A stretch of DNA of 64,000 nt, taken from Allobosea sp. UNC402CLCol. GTDB lineage: Bacteria > Pseudomonadota > Alphaproteobacteria > Rhizobiales > Beijerinckiaceae. Numbering within the stretch: the stretch's first letter is position 1; each line of letters begins with the position of its first letter. The notes under the pieces were generated by a model. The model saw nothing but the letters and a program-made list of their open reading frames with translations. It was not told where the DNA came from and made no database searches. Positions 34,212 through 41,425 of the stretch are shown here, piece by piece. The DNA lies in assembly GCF_000745475.1 (NCBI RefSeq), contig NZ_JQJJ01000010.1:248001-312000 (forward strand), read 5' to 3'. A program made the position numbers and the translations under genes.

Positions 34212-35756
34212 ATGGTCCTGTTCGAGTCGATCCTCGCCATCATGTTCGGGGCTGTCCTTCTCGCAGCGGGGTCGCGGCGGGCCGGTATCCCTTACCCCGT
34301 CGTGCTCGCCATCGGCGGGACGGCGCTCGCCTTCATTCCCAATGCGCCGCGCATCACGCTGGATCCGGAGCTCGTGCTCGCCCTGTTCGTCGCGCCGATC
34401 CTGCTCGATGCGGCCTTCGACAGCTCGCCGCGCGATCTGCGCCGGAACTGGCTGCCGGTGACCAGCCTGGTGTTCATCGCCGTCGGCGTCACGACCGCTG
34501 CCGTCGCCCTGGTGGCGCGGTGGTTCGTGCCCGAACTGCCCTGGGGGGCTGCGATCGCGCTGGGAGCGATCGTCGCGCCGCCGGACGCCGTCGCGGCGAC
34601 GGCGATCCTGCGCAGGGTGCGGCCGCCCCATCGCATCGTCGTGATCCTTGAGGGCGAGAGCCTGCTGAACGATGCGACCGCGCTGCTGATCTACCGCCTG
34701 GCGCTGGGAGCCGTCGCGGCCGGCAGCTTCAGCGTGACGAGCGCCTTGCCGGCCTTCGCCCTCGTCACGGTGGGCAGCATCATTCTCGGCGCGCTGCTCG
34801 GCTGGGTTTCGGTGCGGTTGCTCGCGCTGTTCGGCGACCCGCCAAGCGCCATCATCCTGCAGTTCATCTCGACCTTCGGCGTCTGGATCCTGGCGGAGCG
34901 GCTGCATCTGTCCGGGATCATCACCATCGTCGTCTATGGCATCGTTCTCGCGCGGACAGCACCGGCCCGGACGAGCGCGCGGCTGCGCATCCCCTCCTAT
35001 GCCGTGTGGGAGACCACGGTCTTCGTGCTCCAGGTCCTTGCCTTCGTGCTGGTCGGCTTGCAGTTGCGGCCGATCCTCGAGGGTTTCGACGCCGCGCAGC
35101 GCGTCGAAAATGCCTGGATCGCGTTCGCGGTTCTCGCAACCGTCATCGTGGTCAGGCTGACATGGGTGGCGACCTACAGGACGCTCGCCCTCCTGCGTCC
35201 GGGCCGAACCTCCGGCGTGAGCGACAAGGCGGCCTCGCTCCGGAACATCAAAGGCAGCGCCGTCGTCGCCTGGAGCGGCATGCGCGGCATCGTCACGCTC
35301 GCCGCCGCCTACGCCCTTCCCGTCGGTTTCCCCCATCGGGACATGATCCTGCTCTGCGCCTTCACCGTCGTGGTCGGCACGCTGCTGATCCAGGGGCTGA
35401 CGCTTGCGCCGCTGCTGCGCTATCTCGCCATCAGCGACGATCACCCGGTCGACCGTGAGTTCGCCCTGGCGCGGAAGGCGGCGCTTGAGGCGGCGATCGG
35501 ATCGCTCGAAGGCGCGCTTCCGGCGGCTGCGGCGCCGATCCGGCAGGAGTATCGCGACATGCTGGAGCAGACCGGGCGGACCGCGCAGCTCGACACCGAC
35601 CATAACGCCCTGCGGCGGACGGCGCTCGCGGTTGCGCGCAAGACGGCATTCGATCTGCGGCAGCGCGGCACCATCGGCGACGACGCCTTCCACCGACTCG
35701 AGGAGGAACTCGACTGGCTGGAGCTCGGCGCTTCCCCGCGGGAGGGCACTGCATGA
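34212..35756 (+). CDS. Na+/H+ antiporter, CPA1/NhaP type
   Basis: 514-residue cation:proton antiporter with about twelve membrane helices in the first 400 residues and a charged cytoplasmic tail of about 110 residues. The conserved transport-site segments are recognisable: VAPPDAVAAT near residues 120-129 (CPA1 Asp) and EGESLLNDATALLIYRLALG near 147-166. Bacterial NhaP proteins exchange Na+ or K+ for protons at the inner membrane. Its stop overlaps the start of the amine-oxidase-like gene by four bases (ATGA), an unusual coupling. Confidence 0.9.
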   Translation: MVLFESILAIMFGAVLLAAGSRRAGIPYPVVLAIGGTALAFIPNAPRITLDPELVLALFVAPILLDAAFDSSPRDLRRNWLPVTSLVFIAVGVTTAAVALVARWFVPELPWGAAIALGAIVAPPDAVAATAILRRVRPPHRIVVILEGESLLNDATALLIYRLALGAVAAGSFSVTSALPAFALVTVGSIILGALLGWVSVRLLALFGDPPSAIILQFISTFGVWILAERLHLSGIITIVVYGIVLARTAPARTSARLRIPSYAVWETTVFVLQVLAFVLVGLQLRPILEGFDAAQRVENAWIAFAVLATVIVVRLTWVATYRTLALLRPGRTSGVSDKAASLRNIKGSAVVAWSGMRGIVTLAAAYALPVGFPHRDMILLCAFTVVVGTLLIQGLTLAPLLRYLAISDDHPVDREFALARKAALEAAIGSLEGALPAAAAPIRQEYRDMLEQTGRTAQLDTDHNALRRTALAVARKTAFDLRQRGTIGDDAFHRLEEELDWLELGASPREGTA

Positions 35757-36991
35757 AGCCGCTCGATGTCGCGATCGTCGGGGCCGGAGCGGCCGGCGTG
35801 GCCGCAGGCCGGCATCTCGCCGCGTCCGGGCTTGCCGTGCTTCTGATCGAGGCGACCGACAGGATCGGCGGGCGGGCGCATACCGCTTTCGGCGACGGCC
35901 TGCATTTCGACCTCGGCTGCGGCTGGCTTCATTCGGCGGATCGAAACCCCTGGGCCGCGCTGGCACCGGAGCTCGGCTTCCAGCTCGACCGAACCACGCC
36001 GCCATGGGGCGTCCAGTTTCGCGATCTCGGCTTTCCCGCGGCCGACCAGCACGCCGCGCGCGCGGCCTTCGCCCGTTTCGAGCAGCGCCTGCGTGAGGCG
36101 CCGCCCGGCAGCGATCGCGCCTCGGATCGTCTCGATGCCCACGACCGCTGGACGCCCTATCTCGAGGCGCTGAGCACCTACATCAACGGCACGGAGCTGG
36201 AGCAGCTTTCGATCCGCGACTATCTCGCCTATGCCGATGCCGACAGCGGCGTGAACTGGCGCGTGAGCGAGGGCTATGGCAGCCTCATTGCCGCCGCGGC
36301 GAAGGACGTTCCGGTCGCGTTGGGCACGCCGGTCTCGGGCATCGACGCATCGGGACGCGCGTTGAGGCTGACCACCGCCAGAGGCGAGATCGAGGCGGCG
36401 CGCGTCATCGTCACCGTCCCGACCGACGTGCTCGCCTCCGGCGGGATACGTCTGCCGCCGCGGGCTTCGGATCACATCGATGCCGCCAGTGCGCTGCCTC
36501 TCGGCCTGGCCGACAAGATCATCTTCAAATTGTCCGATTGCGACGGCTTCGAACCGGACACGCAGGTCCTGGGCAATCCGTATGTGGCGCGGACGGCAAG
36601 TTACCACCTGAGGCCGTTCGGCCGGCCGCTGATCGAAGGCTTCGTCGGCGGCGCGGCTGCCCGCGAGCTCGAAGCCGATGGCGGCGCTTTCGCCGCTTTC
36701 GCGCTCGATGAGCTGGCCGGGCTTTTCGGCTCGGGGATCCGGAGCCGGCTGAAGCCGATCGCGCAATCGCGCTGGGGCCGCCAGCCTTTTGCGCGAGGCT
36801 CCTACAGCCATGCCTTGCCAGGTCATGCTGAAGCCCGGGCCATTCTCGCCGGGGAGGTCGACGGCAGGCTCTTCTTTGCCGGCGAGGCCTGCTCGACGCA
36901 GGATTTCTCGACCGCGCATGGCGCCTTTCAAACCGGCCTTGCTGCCGCACGAGCCGTTCTGGCAACGCGGAAGGCTCATTTGCAGGTCTAG
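35753..36991 (+). CDS. FAD-dependent amine oxidase-like flavoprotein
   Basis: 412 residues. The FAD motif GAGAAGVAAGRHL starts at residue 10 and is followed by the GG doublet region RIGGRAHT near 39-46, typical of monoamine/polyamine oxidases. The C-terminal flavin motif FFAGEACSTQDFSTAHGAFQ near 374-393 matches the amine-oxidase ending with HGA. Substrate is unknown; polyamines or amino acids are family options. It is translationally coupled to the antiporter. The gene ends 28 bases before the integrase remnant, so it may mark the edge of an old insertion. Confidence 0.85.
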   Translation: MKPLDVAIVGAGAAGVAAGRHLAASGLAVLLIEATDRIGGRAHTAFGDGLHFDLGCGWLHSADRNPWAALAPELGFQLDRTTPPWGVQFRDLGFPAADQHAARAAFARFEQRLREAPPGSDRASDRLDAHDRWTPYLEALSTYINGTELEQLSIRDYLAYADADSGVNWRVSEGYGSLIAAAAKDVPVALGTPVSGIDASGRALRLTTARGEIEAARVIVTVPTDVLASGGIRLPPRASDHIDAASALPLGLADKIIFKLSDCDGFEPDTQVLGNPYVARTASYHLRPFGRPLIEGFVGGAAARELEADGGAFAAFALDELAGLFGSGIRSRLKPIAQSRWGRQPFARGSYSHALPGHAEARAILAGEVDGRLFFAGEACSTQDFSTAHGAFQTGLAAARAVLATRKAHLQV

Positions 36992-37019
36992 AGACCTGAG
37001 GAGCGTTGTCGCGGGTGTC

Positions 37020-37232
37020 ATGCGCTCCGGCCTCACCCCACCCGGCCTTCGTCACGCGCGCGGCGTGGAGCTGGCGATGGCCGGCGCGCGCGATGCCGAG
37101 GTCATGGCCCAGATCGAGCACGCCACCGACAAGGAGGCCAAAATCTATCGCCGGCAGGCAGAGCGCCGCAGCCTCACAGGCAATGGACGAGCGAAGATCG
37201 ACAACGTCATCGACCTGCGCGCGAAGCGCCGA
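37020..37232 (+). pseudogene. C-terminal remnant of a tyrosine-recombinase integrase
   Basis: About 71 codons in one frame, starting at an ATG and running on as GLRHARGVELAMAGARDAEV, keep the C-terminal catalytic pattern of phage-type integrases: Arg and His in GLRHARG, a His in IEHAT, and the nucleophile-like Tyr in KIYRRQAERR. The usual HxxR His is replaced by Pro. The N-terminal arm, core and catalytic first Arg region are missing. The frame stays open beyond 37232 only by reading through the tRNA gene. Its 3' side points at, and ends about 85 bases from, the 3' end of tRNA-Arg, the classical integration position. Confidence 0.65.
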
Positions 37233-37315
37233 TCCCAGAACCAAGGGGGAGTTTGTGTTTGTAAGCGGCCCTGTAACCGGGCTGCAAACGGGGCTCTCGA
37301 AAGAGAGCTAAGTAA

Positions 37316-37392
37316 TGGCGCGCCCGAAAGGATTCGAACCTCTGACCCTCAGATTCGTAGTCTGATGCTCTATCCAGCTGAGCTACGGGCGC
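37316..37392 (-). tRNA. tRNA-Arg (anticodon ACG)
   Basis: The minus strand folds into a full cloverleaf: acceptor stem GCGCCCG (37392-37386) with CGGGCGC (37326-37320), D arm AGCTCAGCTGGATAGAGC, anticodon arm with loop CTACGAA (anticodon ACG), a GGTTCGAAT T arm, and encoded CCA at 37318-37316. The ACG anticodon is read as ICG. The 3' end faces the integrase remnant. It serves arginine codons CGU/CGC/CGA. Confidence 0.97.
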
Positions 37393-37636
37393 GTATCAGT
37401 GCGTCAAGACGCTTGCGCGTCTGGCCTGATGCGGCGGATGTAGCCGCTCGCTTTCGTCTTGGCAACCCAGAAAATGACGGTGCCTTGCAAAGGGGCTCGG
37501 CTGTGGACAGCGCTGGGCGTCACCCGGCTGGACAAGCGGGCCGAAGACGCCGAGGCGGCGTCCTACAATGCCGCGGCGAGCCGAGCCCGGTGACCGGAAA
37601 GCAGATCGCCGGATCGGGTTCGATGCCGCCGAACAG

Positions 37637-38017
37637 TCAGCCGACAGGCGAGCCGATGGCGAGTTTCGGGCGCGGTTCGCGCTTGGGCCGGGCAGGGGGG
37701 CGGCCCTTCGGGAGCTTCTCCGCGATCCCGTACAGCCGCTCGCGGCGCTCGAGTTCGCCCCAGATCTCGTTCGGCTCGATGCCCATGGCCGCCCAGAGGG
37801 CGACGAGATTGTAGATCAGGTCGGCGCTTTCCAGGATCGTCTCGCGACGCTGGCCCTGAAGCGCGGCGATGCCGGTCTCGACCGCCTCCTCCGCCACCTT
37901 CTTCGCCATCTTGGCCATGCCGCCGGCGAAGAGCTTGGCCGTGCGCGAGCGGCTGGGGTCGCCTCCGCGGGTCCGCCCGATGGCAGCGTGAAGTCTCTGG
38001 ACCGAATCACTCATCAT
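37637..38017 (-). CDS. hisE: Phosphoribosyl-ATP pyrophosphatase-like protein (HisE)
   Basis: 126 residues (a second ATG at 38014 is also possible). The MazG-like helical fold is recognisable: KMAKKVAEEAVETGIAALQG near residues 35-54 carries the Glu pairs that bind magnesium, and ESADLIYNLVALWAAMGI near 63-80 holds the second acidic pair. HisE hydrolyses phosphoribosyl-ATP in histidine synthesis. It is longer by a basic, Pro-rich C-terminal tail of about 20 residues and is not accompanied by other his genes, so it could be a second, orphan copy. Confidence 0.85.
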   Translation of the reverse strand: MMSDSVQRLHAAIGRTRGGDPSRSRTAKLFAGGMAKMAKKVAEEAVETGIAALQGQRRETILESADLIYNLVALWAAMGIEPNEIWGELERRERLYGIAEKLPKGRPPARPKREPRPKLAIGSPVG

Positions 38018-38070
38018 CCGACCCTCAAGCGGCCAAATGTGAGTTTGATGACAGTGGCAGGGGAGGGCTT

Positions 38071-38499
38071 GTGGCGAAGGTATTGCGGGTATATACCCCT
38101 GAAATGTCTTCCCGCTGCTATTGCACCGTCCTGAGAACCGTGACCCGCCGGGTGGCCGGGGTCTATGATCGCGCGCTCGCGCCGCTCGGCATCAATATCG
38201 CCCAGTACAGCCTGATGCGGAACATCGAGCGGAACGCCCCGCTGACATTGACGCAGCTCGCCCGCCTGACCGAGCTCGACCGTTCGACCATCGGGCGCAA
38301 TGTCCGCGTGCTGCAGCGCATGGGGCTGGTGGAGCTCGGCCGTGGCGATGACCAGCGCGAGGCCATGGTCGAGCTGAGCGAACGCGGCCAAGCGCTCCTG
38401 AACGAGGCCGGGCCGCTCTGGGACGGCATTCAGAGCCAGATGGAGCAGGAGCTCGGCCCCACCACCTTGGCGCTGCTGGAAGCCGTCGCGGCGAACTGA
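38071..38499 (+). CDS. MarR-family transcriptional regulator
   Basis: 142 residues from a GTG at 38071 that has a GGGGAGGG ribosome site; an ATG at 38104 would give 131 residues but lacks one and sits just after a palindrome. The winged helix region includes LTLTQLARLTELDRSTIGRN near residues 58-77 and a wing with LGRGDDQREAMVELSERGQA near 89-108, standard for MarR. The 12-bp palindrome GGGTATATACCC at 38087-38098, similar to one before the MFS gene, suggests that this protein represses both genes. Confidence 0.85.
   Translation: MAKVLRVYTPEMSSRCYCTVLRTVTRRVAGVYDRALAPLGINIAQYSLMRNIERNAPLTLTQLARLTELDRSTIGRNVRVLQRMGLVELGRGDDQREAMVELSERGQALLNEAGPLWDGIQSQMEQELGPTTLALLEAVAAN
38087..38098. promoter_or_regulatory. 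Putative MarR operator 1
   Basis: Perfect 12-bp palindrome GGGTATATACCC, preceded by GC. It matches operator 2 at ten of twelve positions. It lies at the 5' end of the MarR gene: inside it if the GTG start is used, five bases before the ATG otherwise. Confidence 0.6.
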
Positions 38500-38525
38500 C
38501 GAAGCCTTTGTTTCGGACATAATGC

Positions 38526-38537
38526 GGGCATATGCCC
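38526..38537. promoter_or_regulatory. Putative MarR operator 2
   Basis: Perfect 12-bp palindrome GGGCATATGCCC, again preceded by GC, 15 bases before the start of the MFS gene. It resembles operator 1 except for one symmetric base pair change. A CATAAT-like box just before it (38518-38523) could be a -10 element. Confidence 0.6.
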
Positions 38538-38552
38538 TTAATGGAGATCACG

Positions 38553-39866
38553 ATGGATCAGATCGTTCATCCGCCGTCCGGCCTCGCCGGGGCGCTGGGG
38601 CGCCGAGGCATTCACTATGGCTGGGTGGTCGCCGCCGTGACCTTCCTGACCATGCTGGTCACGGCCGGCGCGGTCGGCGCGCCGGGCGTTCTGATCGGTC
38701 CGCTGGAGCGGGAATTCGGCTGGGCGACGGCGGATATCTCCTCGGCTCTGGCGGTGCGGCTTGTGCTGTTTGGCCTGATGGGCCCCTTCGCGGCGGCCTT
38801 CATGAACCGGTTCGGGGTCCGGCGGGTCGCGAGCACCGCGCTCGTGCTGATCGCCAGCGGCATTCTCGGCTCCTTCGCGATGACCAAGATCTGGCATCTC
38901 GTGCTGCTCTGGGGCGTCGTCGTCGGGCTGGGCACGGGGCTGACCGCGATGGTGCTGGGCGCGACCGTGGCGACGCGCTGGTTCCAGCACAGGCGGGGGC
39001 TGGTGATCGGCCTGCTGACGGCGAGCACCGCGACCGGGCAGCTCGTCTTCCTGCCGCTGCTGGCCGGGCTGGCGGACAGTGTCGGCTGGCGCGGCGCGCT
39101 CGTCTTCGTGCTCGGGATGCTGCTGTTCGCGGCCTTGATGGTGCTGCTGCTGATGCGGGACCGGCCGTCCGATCTCGGCCTCGCGCCTTATGGTGGCGAC
39201 CGGATCGTGCCGGCGCCGGCGCAGCCCGCCGGTTTCGGGGCGATGCTGATGTCGCCGCTGCTGGCGCTGCGCGAGGCGGCCGGGACGGGCGCCTTCTGGC
39301 TGCTCTTCGGCACCTTCTTCGTCTGCGGGGCGAGTACCAACGGCCTCGTCCAGACGCATTTCGTCTCGCTTTGCGGCGATTTCGGCATGGCGGCGGTGAC
39401 GGCGGCGAGCGTGCTGGCGATGATCGGCGTCTTCGACTTCATCGGCACGGTCGGCTCGGGCTGGCTGTCCGACCGCTATGACAGCCGCTGGCTGCTGTTC
39501 TGGTATTATGGCCTGCGCGGGCTGTCGCTGCTCTACCTGCCCTTCACCGATTTCTCGTTCTACGGCTTGTCGCTCTTTGCCGTGTTCTACGGGCTCGACT
39601 GGGTCGCGACCGTGCCGCCGACGGTGAAGATCACCGCCGACCGCTTCGGCGAGCGGGCCAATCTGGTCTTCGGCTGGATCTTCGCTGGCCACCAGCTCGG
39701 CGCCGCCTTCGCGGCCTATGGGGCGGGCTTCAGCCGCACGGCCTATGACAGCTACCTGCCGGCCTTCTTCATCGCCGGGGCGCTGTGCCTGATCGCCGCC
39801 GGCATGGCGGTCTGCCTCAAGGGCGGCAGCCTGCCGCTGCGGGGCCGGCAGGCCGCCGCAGCCTAG
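38553..39866 (+). CDS. MFS transporter
   Basis: 437 residues from the ATG at 38553, which has GGAG six bases upstream; the ATG at 38532 lies inside the palindrome and is less likely. Twelve membrane helices are evident; the first follows HYGWVVAAVTFLTMLVTAGA, a pattern of the OFA/monocarboxylate-type MFS group, and the MFS loop motifs are present (for example GSGWLSDRYDSRW near 302-314). It lies 53 bases downstream of the MarR gene with its own palindrome. A substrate of the regulator, such as an aromatic acid, would be typical but is not shown. Confidence 0.9.
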   Translation: MDQIVHPPSGLAGALGRRGIHYGWVVAAVTFLTMLVTAGAVGAPGVLIGPLEREFGWATADISSALAVRLVLFGLMGPFAAAFMNRFGVRRVASTALVLIASGILGSFAMTKIWHLVLLWGVVVGLGTGLTAMVLGATVATRWFQHRRGLVIGLLTASTATGQLVFLPLLAGLADSVGWRGALVFVLGMLLFAALMVLLLMRDRPSDLGLAPYGGDRIVPAPAQPAGFGAMLMSPLLALREAAGTGAFWLLFGTFFVCGASTNGLVQTHFVSLCGDFGMAAVTAASVLAMIGVFDFIGTVGSGWLSDRYDSRWLLFWYYGLRGLSLLYLPFTDFSFYGLSLFAVFYGLDWVATVPPTVKITADRFGERANLVFGWIFAGHQLGAAFAAYGAGFSRTAYDSYLPAFFIAGALCLIAAGMAVCLKGGSLPLRGRQAAAA

Positions 39867-39910
39867 GATCGCGGGTGACCGAGCCTTGCGTCGCAGGCTC
39901 GGTCCTTCGC

Positions 39911-40120
39911 TCAGCGGGTTGCACGGCGCGTGGCGCGCGCGACGGACGGCCCGGTGACGGCTCCGGCTGCACCGCCGACGACAGCGCCGACCGGCCCGGC
40001 CACGACGGCGCCCGTGCCGGCGCCGACAGCGGCGCCGCCGATGCGCTGCTCCACGGTGTTGCCGCAGGCGGCGAGCATGAGGGCGGCGGTGAGGGCGGAA
40101 GCGAGAAGGGGCAGGCGCAT
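39911..40120 (-). CDS. Small glycine-zipper lipoprotein-like protein
   Basis: 69 residues. A lipoprotein signal peptide ends in the lipobox LAAC (Cys19). The rest is a glycine-zipper pattern, GGAAVGAGTGAVVAGPVGAV near 28-47, as in Rickettsia 17-kDa-like and entericidin-type small envelope proteins, followed by a basic tail. It is probably anchored in the outer membrane or inner membrane outer face. No partner gene suggests a role; it is divergent from rpmJ. Confidence 0.7.
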   Translation of the reverse strand: MRLPLLASALTAALMLAACGNTVEQRIGGAAVGAGTGAVVAGPVGAVVGGAAGAVTGPSVARATRRATR

Positions 40121-40367
40121 GGGCCGGGTCTCCGGTGAAGGCGAGGATGGGAACGCTGTCTTGTCGCCAAGGTTCCCGAGGATGGAAAGCGGATTTCCTG
40201 GCGGAGCGGTGGCGATCGCACTTGCGATCCACGGAAAAATCCGTATACAGCCGACATCGCAACAGTCGCACCGTTGTCATGGGCGATGAGGGCCGCGAGG
40301 CTCGCTTCGCAGACTGTGAGTTTTTTGACCGGCGCGCTCGCGAGGGCGGGCCGATGGAGTTGGTACA

Positions 40368-40493
40368 ATGAAGATCCGCAATTCGCTGAAGTCGCTGCGT
40401 GCGCGCCATCGCGACAACCAGCTGGTGCGCCGCAAGGGCCGCGTCTACATCATCAACAAGGTCCAGAAGCGCTTCAAGGCGCGTCAGGGCTGA
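40368..40493 (+). CDS. rpmJ: 50S ribosomal protein L36
   Basis: 41 residues, starting [20 protein letters not shown] and ending FKARQG, which matches the alphaproteobacterial L36 type that lacks the four zinc-binding Cys/His residues. It is a component of the large ribosomal subunit. It is preceded by 247 bases without a gene and followed by a hairpin and a clear terminator. It is monocistronic here. Confidence 0.96.
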   Translation: MKIRNSLKSLRARHRDNQLVRRKGRVYIINKVQKRFKARQG

Positions 40494-40540
40494 GCTTCCA
40501 CGCGGCCTGCAAGGCCGCGCGGCGGAGCCAGGACTTTGCG

Positions 40541-40571
40541 AAGCGGGACGCCGATGGCGTGCCGCTTTTTT
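40541..40571 (+). terminator. Intrinsic terminator after rpmJ
   Basis: AAGCGG (40541-40546) and ACGCC (40548-40552) pair with GGCGT (40556-40560) and CCGCTT (40562-40567), with one G/G mismatch and a three-base loop, followed by a run of six T. A smaller hairpin (CGCGGCC 40501-40507 with GGCCGCG 40513-40519) precedes it. Confidence 0.8.
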
Positions 40572-40650
40572 GCGTTGCCTCGCGCAGGCGCCGTCCCGCC
40601 TCGCCGGTGCGTGATTTGACGTCCCGGACAGGGCGACTAAATTCTCCCTC

Positions 40651-41289
40651 ATGAGCGCATCTCGCATCGGCACCGCCCTTCTGGCGCTGGCCCTGACATC
40701 GGCAGGCGCCATGGCGCAGGCCGTTCCGCCGCAGCGGCCGGGCTCGGTCCCGCCCTCCGACAAGATGGAAAACCCGGCCGCGCCGGAGGCTCCCGCGCCG
40801 CGCACGCCGGCGGCGACGCTCGACCGGCTGTTCCAGCGCCTGCATGACGCGAAAACGCCGGAAGAGGCGCAGGGCGTCGCCAACCTGATCCAACGGCGCT
40901 GGGCGCGCTCGGGCTCCGACACGGCGGACCTGCTGATGACGCGGGCGCAGGAGGCGCTCAAGGCCAAGCAGACGGATCTGGCGATCGAATTGCTCGACCG
41001 GGTCATCAGCCTGCAGCCGGACTGGGCCGAGGCCTGGAACCAGCGCGCCAACGCGCTCTACATCGCCGGCGACCCGATCCGCTCGCTGTTCGACATCGGC
41101 GAGACGCTGAAGCGCGAGCCGCGCCATTACGGCGCGATGATGGGGCTCGGCCTCATCCTGCGCCAGCAGGGCGACGACAAGGCGGCCATGGTCGCCTTCC
41201 GCCGGGCGCTGGATGTCTATCCGGAATTCGAGACGGTGAAGAAGGCCGTCGAGTCGCTGAAATTCGAGGTCGACGGGCGCGATACCTGA
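40651..41289 (+). CDS. TPR-repeat periplasmic protein
   Basis: 212 residues. A signal peptide covers about residues 1-24 (cleavage after AMAQA), followed by a Pro/Ala-rich stretch and TPR-like helices: AIELLDRVISLQPDWAEAWN near 111-130, and ALYIAGDPIRSLFDIGETLK and GALMGLGLILRQQGDD-type repeats near 135-180. TPR domains mediate protein contacts, so this is probably a periplasmic assembly or adaptor protein. Upstream is the rpmJ terminator; downstream is a repeat element and the convergent pyk gene. Confidence 0.85.
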   Translation: MSASRIGTALLALALTSAGAMAQAVPPQRPGSVPPSDKMENPAAPEAPAPRTPAATLDRLFQRLHDAKTPEEAQGVANLIQRRWARSGSDTADLLMTRAQEALKAKQTDLAIELLDRVISLQPDWAEAWNQRANALYIAGDPIRSLFDIGETLKREPRHYGAMMGLGLILRQQGDDKAAMVAFRRALDVYPEFETVKKAVESLKFEVDGRDT

Positions 41290-41306
41290 GCGCCCGGAAA
41301 CCTCCC

Positions 41307-41410
41307 GTCATGCTCGGGCTTGACCCGAGCATCTCTCGCCGAAGCGGATTTCAGCGCTTTGTCGTCCCGAGATTCTCGGGTCTGCGCTTCGCTTCGCCCG
41401 AGAATGACGC
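41307..41410. repeat. Interspersed double-hairpin repeat, copy 1
   Basis: Two hairpins: ATGCTCGGG (41310-41318) with CCCGAGCAT (41324-41332), five-base loop; and ATTCTCGGG (41372-41380) with CCCGAGAAT (41397-41405). The ends carry GTCATG and ATGACGC. Similar elements occur at 47769 (reverse) and 55665. It fills the convergent gap between the TPR gene and pyk, so it may act as a bidirectional terminator. Confidence 0.8.
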
Positions 41411-41425
41411 TGAGCGATGGTCGGC

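Noticed and set aside
37474..37593. 39-codon frame starting MTVPCKGARLWTALG upstream of hisE
   Set aside because: Too short, no family recognised, no ribosome site that stands out; may be a decayed fragment but cannot be supported.
37233..37814. Continuation of the integrase frame through the tRNA gene and beyond
   Set aside because: The translated stretch is the well-known artefact of reading a tRNA-Arg gene and has no protein similarity; it runs through a verified tRNA.
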